A DNA stretch of 64,000 nucleotides from Lacibacter luteus (GCF_004118265.1 NZ_SDHW01000001.1:372001-436000), one strand, 5' to 3'. Counted from the first letter of the stretch, positions 55,585 to 64,000 are shown. Program-made: numbers and translations. Notes: generated by a model from the sequence alone, not told the origin.

Positions 55585-56565
55585 CTATCCTCCAATCCCG
55601 ATCATACTCCTGTTATGAATGGTTTCGGCATTGATGTGTTCGAAGTCGGCAGTGAATTGTCCGCCCAGTTCTTTGGCTTTGGAAGCAATGTTTTGTTGTA
55701 TGAGTTGGGTTACATCTTCTCCATTACGTAATGCAGTTAACAGATCCATTTCGTTTTCAGCAAACAGGCAGTTCTTCATTTTACCATCTGCGGTTAAACG
55801 CATACGGTTGCAGGTGCTGCAGAACGGCGCACTCATGGTGCTGATAACAGCAAACGTTCCTGCATGACCCGGAACAATATAACCTTTGGCCGTATCGTGT
55901 TCTTCATTCTTTAAGGGAAGAAAAGAACATTGTTGCTCCACCACCTGTAAGATCTGTTGCAGGGTAAACACTTTGTTGCTCGTCCATTTGTTACCGCTGA
56001 AAGGCATAAACTCAATGAAGCGAACATGCACAGGTGTGTCTTTTGTCCATGCAATAAAATCGTTGATCTCACCATCGTTCAATCCTTTCATCACCACCAC
56101 ATTTACTTTTACATGAAAGTTGCGGCTGATGAGTAAGTTGATATTGTTGAGTACCGTTTGAAACTGATCTCTTCTGGTGATATGTTTGAACGTATCGGCC
56201 TGTAAGGTATCCAAACTGATGTTGAGCGAACGCACACCGGCTTCTTCCAGTACATCCACAAACTCATGCAGTCGTGTACCATTGGTAGTGATGGTGAGCT
56301 TAACGGGTAGTTTGCCCAGCCGACGGATAATATCCGCTGCATCTTTACGTACCAACGGTTCGCCACCTGTTAAACGGATCTTGTTTACACCCAGCTGTAC
56401 AAATGTTTTCGCCAGCGATTCAATTTCATCTGCCTTCATTAATTGTGATGATGGCGTGAAATCATATTCTTCTTCGGGCATACAATAAAAACAACGCAGG
56501 TTACAGTTATCGGCTAACGATATCCGTAAATAATTATGTACCCTGTTATATTTGTCGATCAACAT
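55585..56565 (-). CDS. moaA: GTP 3',8-cyclase MoaA
   Basis: The 326-residue radical-SAM enzyme has the cluster motif CNLRCFYCMPEE at about residues 22-30, GGEPLVRKD for SAM binding, and a C-terminal second cluster: FCSTCNRMRLTADGKMKNCL. The C-terminus ends in IGIGG, the Gly-Gly tail needed for catalysis. It starts cPMP synthesis from GTP; MoaC in the moaCB fusion completes the step. Confidence 0.97.
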   Translation of the reverse strand: MLIDKYNRVHNYLRISLADNCNLRCFYCMPEEEYDFTPSSQLMKADEIESLAKTFVQLGVNKIRLTGGEPLVRKDAADIIRRLGKLPVKLTITTNGTRLHEFVDVLEEAGVRSLNISLDTLQADTFKHITRRDQFQTVLNNINLLISRNFHVKVNVVVMKGLNDGEINDFIAWTKDTPVHVRFIEFMPFSGNKWTSNKVFTLQQILQVVEQQCSFLPLKNEEHDTAKGYIVPGHAGTFAVISTMSAPFCSTCNRMRLTADGKMKNCLFAENEMDLLTALRNGEDVTQLIQQNIASKAKELGGQFTADFEHINAETIHNRSMIGIGG

Positions 56566-56580
56566 TTATCTTTTTTTAAT

Positions 56581-56624
56581 CGTCATTGCGAGACTTGTTG
56601 TTTGGCGAAGCAATCTGAATGACG
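56581..56624. repeat. CGTCATTGCGAG...GCAATCT palindromic intergenic repeat
   Basis: The 44-base element starts CGTCATTGCGAG and ends with GCGAAGCAATCTGAATGACG; the ends CGTCATT and AATGACG are complementary. This is a widely dispersed repeat family that I recognise from many bacterial genomes. It occupies the gap between the MOSC gene and moaA. Confidence 0.7.
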
Positions 56625-56626
56625 CA

Positions 56627-57451
56627 CTATTGTAATTGCAACCCTGCTTTTGTCTGTACTACTTTCAACTCATCTCCCACTTTAATCTGCCCTTCGTTTT
56701 TATATAAAATATTCTGCCCGAAATATACTTTATTATTAGCAGTGCGATACCCGGCCAATGTCTTCAACGGTTCTTTTGCAGTAGCACCGGTTTCCTGGTC
56801 GGTGGTTGTTACCACGCATCTTGCGCAAGGCTTCACTGCATAGAAATCAATTCCACCAATTTGAAAATGCTGCATCGTATCTTCCTCAAACGGATCGCCG
56901 CCTGTAAACACAATGTTTGGCCGAAAACGATTCATCGGTACCGGAACTTCTAATCTGCTGTTGAGATCATTCAATGATGCCTGCCCGATCATCAACACAG
57001 GGAATGCATCGGAGAAACCGGTGATCTCATTATTCAATGCATAATTACGATCCACTTTACGTTTGCTTTCAACGGGCATATATACCATCTTGCAGGACAT
57101 ATTCAGTTTATTTGAAAACCATTCGTTGATCTCCTTACTCATTTCAATTGCTTCACACACATCATCCCAAATCTGTACACTTACCAAATCGCTCCCGGTT
57201 GGGTATAATTGCAGATTGATCTTTTCCGCATCATTTCCTTTTTCCGATATGATCAATTCATTTTCATGCATGGCTGTACGCAGCAAAGCCAGTTTTGGAA
57301 ACTCCCGTTGGGTTAAAAAGCGATTATCTTCTCCCACGAGCATCCATCGGCGATCATGTTCAATTCCACGGTCGGTTAGTTTAGCTGAACTAAGTTCAAT
57401 ACCGCCCAACGACTTAACAGGATATACATGTAAACGACTGATAGAAAGCAT
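56627..57451 (-). CDS. MOSC-domain protein (mARC/YcbX-like)
   Basis: The 274-residue protein has the MOSC N-terminal barrel (LHVYPVKSLGGIELSSAKL, DRRWMLVGEDNRFLTQREFP) and the MOSC core (DAFPVLMIGQASLNDLNSRL, RFRPNIVFTGGDPFEEDTM, KPCARCVVTTTDQETG). The Cys of CARCV corresponds to the likely molybdenum-ligating Cys. mARC and YcbX reduce N-hydroxylated compounds; E. coli YcbX carries its own ferredoxin domain, absent here, so a separate donor is needed. It is co-directional with moaA. Substrate uncertain. Confidence 0.88.
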   Translation of the reverse strand: MLSISRLHVYPVKSLGGIELSSAKLTDRGIEHDRRWMLVGEDNRFLTQREFPKLALLRTAMHENELIISEKGNDAEKINLQLYPTGSDLVSVQIWDDVCEAIEMSKEINEWFSNKLNMSCKMVYMPVESKRKVDRNYALNNEITGFSDAFPVLMIGQASLNDLNSRLEVPVPMNRFRPNIVFTGGDPFEEDTMQHFQIGGIDFYAVKPCARCVVTTTDQETGATAKEPLKTLAGYRTANNKVYFGQNILYKNEGQIKVGDELKVVQTKAGLQLQ

Positions 57452-57576
57452 GCCTAAAATTACAGCATTTGCAAACGCCTGCCGTTTTGCTTTTTACCGC
57501 AAAGAATAATTTTTAACCGGGTAAAATAACAGTAATTTTATAGTGCTTATTAATCCTTCACAATAAACGATCACAC

Positions 57577-57876
57577 ATGAAACCCGTTATTACCATTGAA
57601 TACTGCCCCAAATGTCATTGGCTTTTACGTTCTGCATACATTGCCCAGGAATTACTAACAACGTTCGAAAATGAATTGAAAGGCGTTACACTGCAACCAA
57701 GTGAAGTAAGCGGCGATTTTCATATTTCCATTGACGGTAAAGAAATTTTCAACCGTAAAACTTATGGCGGCTTCCCCGAGATCAAAGAACTGAAACAGGT
57801 GGTGAGAGATATTGTTAGTCCGGGTAAAAGTCTTGGGCATGCCGACACCAAACCACATCACCAAAGTTCACTCTAA
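57577..57876 (+). CDS. SelT/SelW/SelH (Rdx) family thioredoxin-like protein
   Basis: The 99-residue protein matches the Rdx family: ITIEYCPKCHWLLRSAYIAQ with a CPKC redox pair, FHISIDGKEIFNRKTYGGFP, then LKQVVRDIVSPGKSLGHAD. Bacterial members are selenium-free relatives of SelW with presumed redox roles. It is translated just before mobA (nine bases) on the plus strand, in the middle of molybdenum-cofactor genes, an association of unknown meaning. Confidence 0.9.
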   Translation: MKPVITIEYCPKCHWLLRSAYIAQELLTTFENELKGVTLQPSEVSGDFHISIDGKEIFNRKTYGGFPEIKELKQVVRDIVSPGKSLGHADTKPHHQSSL

Positions 57877-57885
57877 ACTTATTTT

Positions 57886-58470
57886 ATGACAGGCATTATA
57901 CTCTGCGGCGGACAAAGTACCCGTATGGGTACAGATAAGGGCCTGCTGAAACTTGAAGCAAATACATGGGCACAAACTGCAGTTGATAAAATTGCAGCCT
58001 TGCAGTTGCCTGTAAAAATTTCTGTCAACAATCAACAATTTGCAGATTATGCAGAAGTGTTTGCAAAAGATGACCTAATTGCAGATGCTGCATCACTTGC
58101 ATTACACGGCCCTTTGTTGGGTGTATTAAGTGCACACCTTTATTTGCCCGATCAGGACTTGATGGTACTGGCTTGTGATCTTCCGTTAATGGAACCGGCT
58201 TTACTCAAAGAACTTTATCAATATCATCTCGACAATCCCGGTTATGATGCTTACCTGTTTGATAATGATGGTGAGCATGAACCATTGTGTGCGATTTATG
58301 TTGCAAAAGGATTATTAACGATTGATGAGATGCGCCAAAGAGGTGAGCTTACACGCCACAGCATGAAATTTATGCTCGATCATTTATCTGTTTACAGCAT
58401 ACCTGTGAAGGAGGACCAAAAACAATACTTCCGCAACTTTAATGCACATGCCGAATTAAACGGTTTGTAA
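57886..58470 (+). CDS. mobA: Molybdenum cofactor guanylyltransferase MobA
   Basis: The 194-residue protein has the nucleotidyltransferase signature ILCGGQSTRMGTDKGLLKL, the metal-binding LMVLACDLPLMEPALLKEL, and DGEHEPLCAIYVAKGLL. MobA turns molybdopterin into its guanine dinucleotide for enzymes of the DMSO-reductase family, such as the nitrate reductase encoded at 60015. Its 3' end overlaps the convergent 58456 gene by 15 bases. It is preceded closely by the Rdx gene. Confidence 0.93.
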   Translation: MTGIILCGGQSTRMGTDKGLLKLEANTWAQTAVDKIAALQLPVKISVNNQQFADYAEVFAKDDLIADAASLALHGPLLGVLSAHLYLPDQDLMVLACDLPLMEPALLKELYQYHLDNPGYDAYLFDNDGEHEPLCAIYVAKGLLTIDEMRQRGELTRHSMKFMLDHLSVYSIPVKEDQKQYFRNFNAHAELNGL

Positions 58471-59952
58471 ACCGAGCAAGGCTTTCTCCACTTTTACAAA
58501 TGTTTCTTTCCCTGCATCGCACAACGGGCAACAGTAATCTGCAGGCAATGCTTCAAACTTTACGCCTGCTGCAATATTGTTCTCAGGCTCTCCCACTGTT
58601 TCGTCATACACAGTTAAACAGTCGCTGCATTGATGCACATATGCTGTTACCGGTTTTTTATCGGTTTCTTTTCTTGGCGCTACTACTTTTTCAACCTTTG
58701 CCTGTTTGCCTTCGAGATGCTGATAAAATGCACTGATGGAACGGCGTAACTGTTCAGACAATAAAAACTTTGGATTGTTACTGCTGAACACATAACCTGT
58801 GCGTTCATTTGGGTTGAACTCGTTTGCGCAAAGCACATCATACACATACAAAAACTCCCAGCCGAATAATCTGAATAATGGTTTACGTTTTACGAGTATG
58901 CTGCTGAACACTTCGCTCTTGCTTCTTGTTTTAATACCGATGCAAAGACCAAAGGTTCTGATGTCTTCATTATTGAGTTGTTTAACAAGGTAGTTTTTCA
59001 ATGCCAGCCCTTCACTGCAATCATCTTCCACCTGGAAATTCAATTCGTTTGCAGCATGACGCACATTCACCTGGTACTTATCAAGCAACAAACTCCATTT
59101 CGCTTTATCTTTTTCATCAATCCCTTTTACAATAATACTTTTCCATGGTGTAGAACATAATTGCCCGATCTTGGTTTCCAAGCAAAGCTTACTCACCTCT
59201 TTCAGAAAATCAACGCTGAACAATTCATCTCTGCGGTACACTCCCATCCAGTATTTATTATTGTTGTAGCGGTTGAATCCTTCGTAGTAAGGAAGATTGA
59301 ACGTTGGCAACTGCACTGTTTTATCTGCCGGCTTTGTAATGTATTTATCGGTGTGCACCAGCTTCATCAATGTTTCGCCCTGTGCTTCTGTGTTATCAGA
59401 AAAACGCTCACGGTGATTGATGATGATCTCTTCAATTTCCTTTGAAACTTTTGCTACATCATTGGTATAAACAAGCTGCGACCATTCGTAAATATTATTG
59501 GTCTTTGGAAAACGGATAAACAGATGCCAGAAATGTGCAGCATCTTTTGCAGCCACCCAGTTGATATTACCCGTAAGCATCGGTGTAAAACTCTGGTTGC
59601 TGTCGCTCACATTTATTTTTAATGTTGGTTGATAATCGATGCCATCAAAAATATCTTTGTACACACCTTCGCTGAGCCATGTGTTGTTGATGAAAATTTC
59701 TTCTGCAGGATAAGAACTCACGATGTTCGGATGCCGATCGTTGCCTGTTTCATAAACAATATCGATCAGATCAAGTTCGCTCAGCAATGCTTCCCTGTTC
59801 TCAATACTTACAGTAATGAGTAACTGCTGACGTAAACCAAAGCTTACATGACGGATACCCACTTTTGTACAAGCCACCAATGTATTGTACAGATCGCCGG
59901 GCGAAATAATACCGCCACGGAAATTGATCTTTATGGTAGAACTGTTACTCAT
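58456..59952 (-). CDS. Nitrite/sulfite-reductase-like protein with C-terminal rubredoxin, cofactor cysteines missing
   Basis: The ATG at 59952 (MSNSSTIKINF) gives 498 residues. The first part resembles a NIR_SIR ferredoxin-like half domain (NFRGGIISPGDLYNTLV, HVSFGLRQQLLITV) followed by a catalytic-type half (RHPNIVSSYPAEEIF, TLKINVSDSNQSFTPMLTGN). A second pair follows (KYWMGVYRRDELFSVDFL, STPWKSIIVKG). The CxxC-type sirohaem/4Fe-4S cysteines expected where SDSNQS lies are absent. Residues about 435-485 form a rubredoxin: HQCSDCLTVYDE and DYCCPLCDAGKE. It lies 62 bases downstream of the nitrate reductase fusion gene and converges on mobA. It looks like an electron-transfer partner on a dead reductase scaffold; that role is inference. 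Confidence 0.75.
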   Translation of the reverse strand: MSNSSTIKINFRGGIISPGDLYNTLVACTKVGIRHVSFGLRQQLLITVSIENREALLSELDLIDIVYETGNDRHPNIVSSYPAEEIFINNTWLSEGVYKDIFDGIDYQPTLKINVSDSNQSFTPMLTGNINWVAAKDAAHFWHLFIRFPKTNNIYEWSQLVYTNDVAKVSKEIEEIIINHRERFSDNTEAQGETLMKLVHTDKYITKPADKTVQLPTFNLPYYEGFNRYNNNKYWMGVYRRDELFSVDFLKEVSKLCLETKIGQLCSTPWKSIIVKGIDEKDKAKWSLLLDKYQVNVRHAANELNFQVEDDCSEGLALKNYLVKQLNNEDIRTFGLCIGIKTRSKSEVFSSILVKRKPLFRLFGWEFLYVYDVLCANEFNPNERTGYVFSSNNPKFLLSEQLRRSISAFYQHLEGKQAKVEKVVAPRKETDKKPVTAYVHQCSDCLTVYDETVGEPENNIAAGVKFEALPADYCCPLCDAGKETFVKVEKALLGLQTV

Positions 59953-60014
59953 GTTTACTTTCTTTTTATGAAGCAACCGTCAACGGGGCTTTTTGAGCCA
60001 CCGTTGGGGTTACT

Positions 60015-63000
60015 TTATTTATCTGCCATTGCAGTTTCCTTTACGTTTGTCTGAAGGTTGGCTTCCAGTATTGCTTTCACTTCCGGCCGGCAACTGCCGC
60101 AACCCATACCTGCTCCCGAAAGCTGGCACAACTGTAAATGATCTTTACAACCTTCTTTTATTTTATTGATGAGATTTCCTTCGCCTACATTGTTGCAACT
60201 GCACACCAGTTTACCAATAACAGGTTCCGGTGCTTTACCCGAACGTAAGAGTTGTAAACGTTTTTCGCTCAACTCCATTTTTTGTTCAATGAGGTTGCGG
60301 TATTCGAGGAACTCACTCTTATCACCAATCAGGATAGCACCGATCAACCGATCATTATGAATGATACATTTTTTGTAATAACGTTTGGCTTTGTCAATAA
60401 ACACCACTTCTTCATAAGCAGGATCATCCGGACATTCCACTTCGCCCAATGAACAAAGTTCTGTGCCATGCATTTTCAAAATATTCATGAGCAAGGAACC
60501 GGAATAATAGTTTGATATATCGCCACACAAATATCTTGCAACTACTTCTGCCTGTTGTTCGGCTGCTGCAGTAATGCCATACAGGAATCCTTTGAACTCA
60601 GCTATTTCACCAATGGCAAACACTGAGGGATCACTTGTTTGCAGGTATTCATCCACCACAACACCACGTTTACAATCGATCCCTGCTGCTTTTACAATTT
60701 CAATATTGGGTACTGTACCAATAGCGATTACAATTGCCTGGCAATCGATCATTAAACCACTCTTTAAACGAATACCTGTAACGGTTGTATCGCCGAGGAA
60801 ACGTTCGATCTCATCGTTGTAATAAATATCAACTCCTTTATCCGTTAACTCCTCATGCAACAACTGGCTGCCCAACGGATCGAGCTGACGATCCATTAAA
60901 CGGGAGATACGTTGAATGATGGTTACTTCCACTCCCACTTCACGCAATGATGCGGCTAACTCGATACCCAGCAAACCGCCACCAACAATCACTACTTTAC
61001 CCTTCGCCGGATCAACATGATACTTGAAATTATCTGCATCAGTTCTGCTGCGCATGGTAAAGATGCCCTGCATAGCAGGCACATCACGCAACATGGCTGC
61101 ACGGCTACCTGTTGCCAACAACAACACATCGTAGTGATGCGTATTGCCTTTGCTGTCTGTTACCGTTTTTTGTTCACGGTTTATTTCGTTGATGCTTACA
61201 CCACGATGCAGTTTAATGTTGTAATCATACTCTTCTGCATCACTCATCTTAATTAAACTCTGCCACGGTAACGTACCGCTGATATAATCGGGCAACAATA
61301 CACGATTGTAAAACGGAAAATCTTCTTTGCTGAAAATTTCAATTTCATCATCGGTATTGATCATGCGATAGCTGCGAACAAAACCACAGGCGCCAGCACC
61401 CGCACCAACCACAATGATCTTTTGTTTGGCTTTCTTGTACAGTTTTACTTCAACAGCAGAAAACTTGAAATCAGGCTCTTTACTTTTTGGATCCACCAAA
61501 TTATTGGTAAGATTGTTTGCACGGTTCAGATCGCTGTTGAGCACTTTACCCCAATGCATCGGCAGAAACACAACACCTTTCTTAATATCGGTGGTGAATT
61601 TTGCTTTCACTCTTACGTTTCCTCTGCCATTAAAAATTTCTACAACATCATTTTCTTTAATGGAACGTTTCTCTGCATCATCGGGATGAATTTCTAAAAA
61701 CGATTCAGAAATATGTTGTTTGAGTTTATTTACTTTTCCTGTTTTGCTCATCGTATGCCACTGATCCCTTATGCGACCGGTGGTTAAGATCAATGGAAAA
61801 TCAGGCGATAATTTTTCAGATTGATTTTCGTCGCTAAACGAATGGATGATGGCTTTTTTAGAAGCTGTATAAAATTTCTTGTCGGTAAACAATCGTTGTG
61901 TACCATATCCCTCAGCATCTTTCGGATAAGGCCACTGCACAGTACGCTTCTCTTTCAAAATCTCATAACTCAATCCACTCATATCAACATTCGTACCTGC
62001 AGTAAGTGCAGCATGTTCTGCAAAAATTTCAGCGAAGCTGTTATAATCAAAACCATTGTAGCCCATCTTTTTTGCAAAGCGACAAATGATCTCTGCATCG
62101 GGCAATGCTTCTCCCGGTGCATCTATAATTTTATTCAAGTAGCTGATGCGGCGCTCTGCATTCGTCATCGTACCTTCTTTCTCAGTCCATGCAGCAGCAG
62201 GTAACACCACATCTGCGTACCTGATCGTCTCGGGTCTGTTACTAACATCCTGTACCACTACAAACTTTGCTTTCTTCAATCCTTCTTCTGCAGCACGCAC
62301 ATCAGGTAAACTGATGAGCGGATTGGTGCAAAGGATCCAGATCGCTTTCAAGCGTCCATCGTTTAACGCTTCAAACATTTCTGTAGCAGTAAGACCAGGT
62401 TTTGCTGCAATTGTTCCGGGAGCAACGCCCCAGAATTGTTCAACAGCAGCACGGTGTTCAGGGTTCAGCAGATCACGATGAGCAGGTAATAAGTTTGATA
62501 AACCTCCAACTTCTCTTCCGCCCATTGCGTTGGGTTGACCGGTTAATGATAACGGACCGGAGCCGGGTTTTCCAATATGTCCGGTAATTAAATTTAAGTT
62601 GATGAGCGAAAGATTTTTGTTTACACCAATCACACTTTGATTAAGGCCCATCGTCCACATGGTAATAAAACCTTTCGCATTGCCGATATATGAAGCAGCT
62701 AAACGAATATCTTTTTCTGCAACACCACAAACAATTGCAGCTTCTGCAACGGTGCGTTCAAATACAGTAGTCCGGTATTTTTCAAAACCCTCTGCATGAT
62801 TGCTGATGAAATCGTTATCGATCTTTCCATCTTCGATCAACACTCTACCGATTGCATGATGCAGTGTTACATCGGTACCGGGATTCAATTGCAGATGCAC
62901 ATTGGCAAGCGAGCAGGTTTGTGTTTTACGAGGATCGCTGACAATAATTTTCAGATCAGGATTCTTTTCACGTGCTGCTTCTACTCTTCTCCACAAAATA

Positions 63001-63560
63001 GGATGGCACCAGGCAGGATTTGCACCTGCTACAAAAATGACATCCGCCAGTTCAAGATCATCATAACTTACCGGCACACTGTCTTCTCCCAAACTCAACT
63101 TGTAACCAACAACTGCACTGCTCATGCAAAGGCGTGAATTGGTATCGATGTTATTACTGCCAATGAATCCTTTGATGAGTTTATTGATGACGTAATACTC
63201 TTCCGTTAAACATTGTCCCGATGCATAGAAGGCAACAGAATCAGGACCATACTTTTCAATGAGTGTAGCAAATACTTTTGCGGTACGTTCCAATGCGGCA
63301 TCCCATGTAACACGTTGACGGGGTTGATTTCGGTTATAACGCATTTCCGGGTACAGCAAACGATCTGTACGATCATTCACCGTGTAATGCAGGTTCATCC
63401 CTTTACTGCAAAGCATTCCTTTGTTCACAGGATGGTTCTTATCACCTTCCACATGCAAACGTCCGAGCTTATCCTTGCTTGTAACAATACCACAACCTAC
63501 TCCACAGTAACAACAGGTGGTGAGGTTGGCAGCATTGCTTCCGTAGCTGTTTAAATCCAT
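60015..63560 (-). CDS. nasA: Assimilatory nitrate reductase fused to a flavin reductase and BFD-type [2Fe-2S] domain
   Basis: The ATG at 63560 (MDLNSYGSNAANLTTCC) gives 1181 residues; a GTG at 63584 is the alternative. Residues ~1-690 are a NapA/NasA-type molybdopterin subunit: 4Fe-4S motif CCYCGVGCG with CSKGMNL, the probable Mo ligand region NSRLCMSSAVV, GANPAWCHPILW, SLTGQPNAMGGREVGGLSNL, TGRIRDQWHTMSKTGKV. No Tat signal, so cytoplasmic. About 700-1070 is an NAD(P)H-FAD reductase of the NirB N-terminal type (IIVVGAGAGACGFVRSYRM, VVIVGGGLLGIELAASLREV, SDPSVFAIGEIAEF). The end has CSCNNVGEGNL and GMGCGSCRPEV, a BFD-like 2Fe-2S site. It reduces nitrate to nitrite, probably with NAD(P)H directly. 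The transporter gene is upstream. Confidence 0.92.
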   Translation of the reverse strand: MDLNSYGSNAANLTTCCYCGVGCGIVTSKDKLGRLHVEGDKNHPVNKGMLCSKGMNLHYTVNDRTDRLLYPEMRYNRNQPRQRVTWDAALERTAKVFATLIEKYGPDSVAFYASGQCLTEEYYVINKLIKGFIGSNNIDTNSRLCMSSAVVGYKLSLGEDSVPVSYDDLELADVIFVAGANPAWCHPILWRRVEAAREKNPDLKIIVSDPRKTQTCSLANVHLQLNPGTDVTLHHAIGRVLIEDGKIDNDFISNHAEGFEKYRTTVFERTVAEAAIVCGVAEKDIRLAASYIGNAKGFITMWTMGLNQSVIGVNKNLSLINLNLITGHIGKPGSGPLSLTGQPNAMGGREVGGLSNLLPAHRDLLNPEHRAAVEQFWGVAPGTIAAKPGLTATEMFEALNDGRLKAIWILCTNPLISLPDVRAAEEGLKKAKFVVVQDVSNRPETIRYADVVLPAAAWTEKEGTMTNAERRISYLNKIIDAPGEALPDAEIICRFAKKMGYNGFDYNSFAEIFAEHAALTAGTNVDMSGLSYEILKEKRTVQWPYPKDAEGYGTQRLFTDKKFYTASKKAIIHSFSDENQSEKLSPDFPLILTTGRIRDQWHTMSKTGKVNKLKQHISESFLEIHPDDAEKRSIKENDVVEIFNGRGNVRVKAKFTTDIKKGVVFLPMHWGKVLNSDLNRANNLTNNLVDPKSKEPDFKFSAVEVKLYKKAKQKIIVVGAGAGACGFVRSYRMINTDDEIEIFSKEDFPFYNRVLLPDYISGTLPWQSLIKMSDAEEYDYNIKLHRGVSINEINREQKTVTDSKGNTHHYDVLLLATGSRAAMLRDVPAMQGIFTMRSRTDADNFKYHVDPAKGKVVIVGGGLLGIELAASLREVGVEVTIIQRISRLMDRQLDPLGSQLLHEELTDKGVDIYYNDEIERFLGDTTVTGIRLKSGLMIDCQAIVIAIGTVPNIEIVKAAGIDCKRGVVVDEYLQTSDPSVFAIGEIAEFKGFLYGITAAAEQQAEVVARYLCGDISNYYSGSLLMNILKMHGTELCSLGEVECPDDPAYEEVVFIDKAKRYYKKCIIHNDRLIGAILIGDKSEFLEYRNLIEQKMELSEKRLQLLRSGKAPEPVIGKLVCSCNNVGEGNLINKIKEGCKDHLQLCQLSGAGMGCGSCRPEVKAILEANLQTNVKETAMADK

Positions 63561-63617
63561 AGTATGTTCATTCGTTTCCTTCACAGTAAATTTTTATTAG
63601 CAAGCAATCGTTCATCA

Positions 63618-64000
63618 TCAGGCTGCATTTTCCAACGCCACTTCCAACTCTGCAGCTTTTTCTTTCTTTGTAAAACGTGTTACCAATACCAGTAACGATA
63701 CGCCAATAACGATCATACCGATATAACCAAACGCTTCAACGTATGTAATGCTTTTGCTTTTAAAGAGAAAACCAAACAACATGCCACCCACATTACCGCC
63801 TGCACCAACAATACCACTTACCAAACCAACATTCTTTTCATTTACAAACGGGGTGATAGCATATGTTGCACCATTGGCCATTTTTAAGAAGAGTGCAAAA
63901 GAGATCATTGATACAATGGCCATACCAAAAGAACCAGCTTGCGCAAACAAGATCAAACCTGCACCTTCAAGCAACAATACCGAAGCAAGCAATAAACCTT
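63618..64000 (-). CDS. MFS transporter, nitrate/nitrite (NarK/NasA) type, 3' end only
   Basis: The open frame runs off the right window edge, so only the C-terminal ~126 residues are visible. About three to four membrane helices are seen (LLLASVLLLEGAGLILFA, MISFALFLKMANGATYAI, YIGMIVIGVSLLVLV), with the nitrate-porter signature GLVSGIVGAGGNVGGMLFGF. It is 57 bases upstream of the nitrate reductase gene on the same strand, supporting nitrate uptake. The C-terminal tail is charged and cytoplasmic. Confidence 0.85.
   Translation of the reverse strand, partial: GLLLASVLLLEGAGLILFAQAGSFGMAIVSMISFALFLKMANGATYAITPFVNEKNVGLVSGIVGAGGNVGGMLFGFLFKSKSITYVEAFGYIGMIVIGVSLLVLVTRFTKKEKAAELEVALENAA

Noticed and set aside
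55450-55731. 93-codon plus-strand frame overlapping the end of moaA
   Set aside because: Half of it is antisense to moaA and the rest is repeat-like intergenic DNA.
63602-63614. GCAATCGTT word between the nitrate reductase and transporter genes as a LacI site
   Set aside because: It has no dyad symmetry beyond the core and no matching arm; treated as chance.

Overview
The window looks like chromosomal DNA of a Bacteroidota bacterium, most likely of the Chitinophagaceae/Chitinophagia type (inference from gene content and intergenic style; no 16S gene is present). The evidence is two SusC/SusD pairs, a FecI/FecR signalling pair feeding a SusC with an N-terminal STN domain, DUF5689, a DUF1501/DUF1553 cytochrome operon, and promoters resembling the Bacteroidota TTG / TAnnTTTG type. 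I see no rRNA, tRNA, CRISPR array, transposase or phage gene. Most genes lie on the minus strand in long co-directional runs.

Region 1 (1-7.8 kb) handles sugars. It has a GH36-like alpha-galactosidase cut by the left edge, an AraC regulator, a UxaA-family altronate/galactarate-type dehydratase, a convergent LacI regulator, and a sorbosone-dehydrogenase-like propeller with its own cytochrome c. Three LacI-type dyads sit between araC and uxaA. Region 2 (7.8-17.7 kb) holds a Tat-exported phospholipase C followed upstream by susD, susC, fecR and fecI; the susD is broken by a one-base slip in an A6 run. Two more LacI-like dyads lie upstream of fecI. Region 3 (18-25 kb) is a four-gene minus-strand block of the planctomycete-cytochrome type: DUF1549/DUF1553, DUF1501, a TIM-barrel epimerase, and a DUF2231-cytochrome-LRR fusion.

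Region 4 (25-38 kb) contains another AraC regulator, a YncE-propeller/phosphoesterase fusion, a GH1 beta-glucosidase with a TTG start, a susC-susD-DUF5689 operon, and a formylglycine-generating enzyme without a sulfatase in view. Region 5 (38-42.6 kb) has katG, with a near-consensus OxyR dyad upstream of a plausible promoter, diverging from an unusual papain-like protease/alpha-beta hydrolase fusion.

Region 6 (42.6-64 kb) is a molybdenum enzyme supercluster. It encodes molybdopterin synthesis (moaA, moaCB fusion, moaD, moaE, moeB-rhodanese, moeA), both nucleotide branches (mobA for MGD, a MocA-like transferase plus XdhC for MCD), and two paralogous IorAB/xanthine-dehydrogenase-family enzymes with a cytochrome c. 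It also holds a MOSC protein and an assimilatory nitrate module: a NasA-flavoreductase-BFD fusion, a rubredoxin-tailed sulfite/nitrite-reductase-like protein without cofactor cysteines, and the end of a nitrate-type MFS transporter. The cofactor genes thus flank the enzymes that would use both cofactor forms.

Start codons were moved inward from the longest frame wherever a signal peptide, family N-terminus or tight junction supported it. All family calls come from reading motifs; no database search was run.
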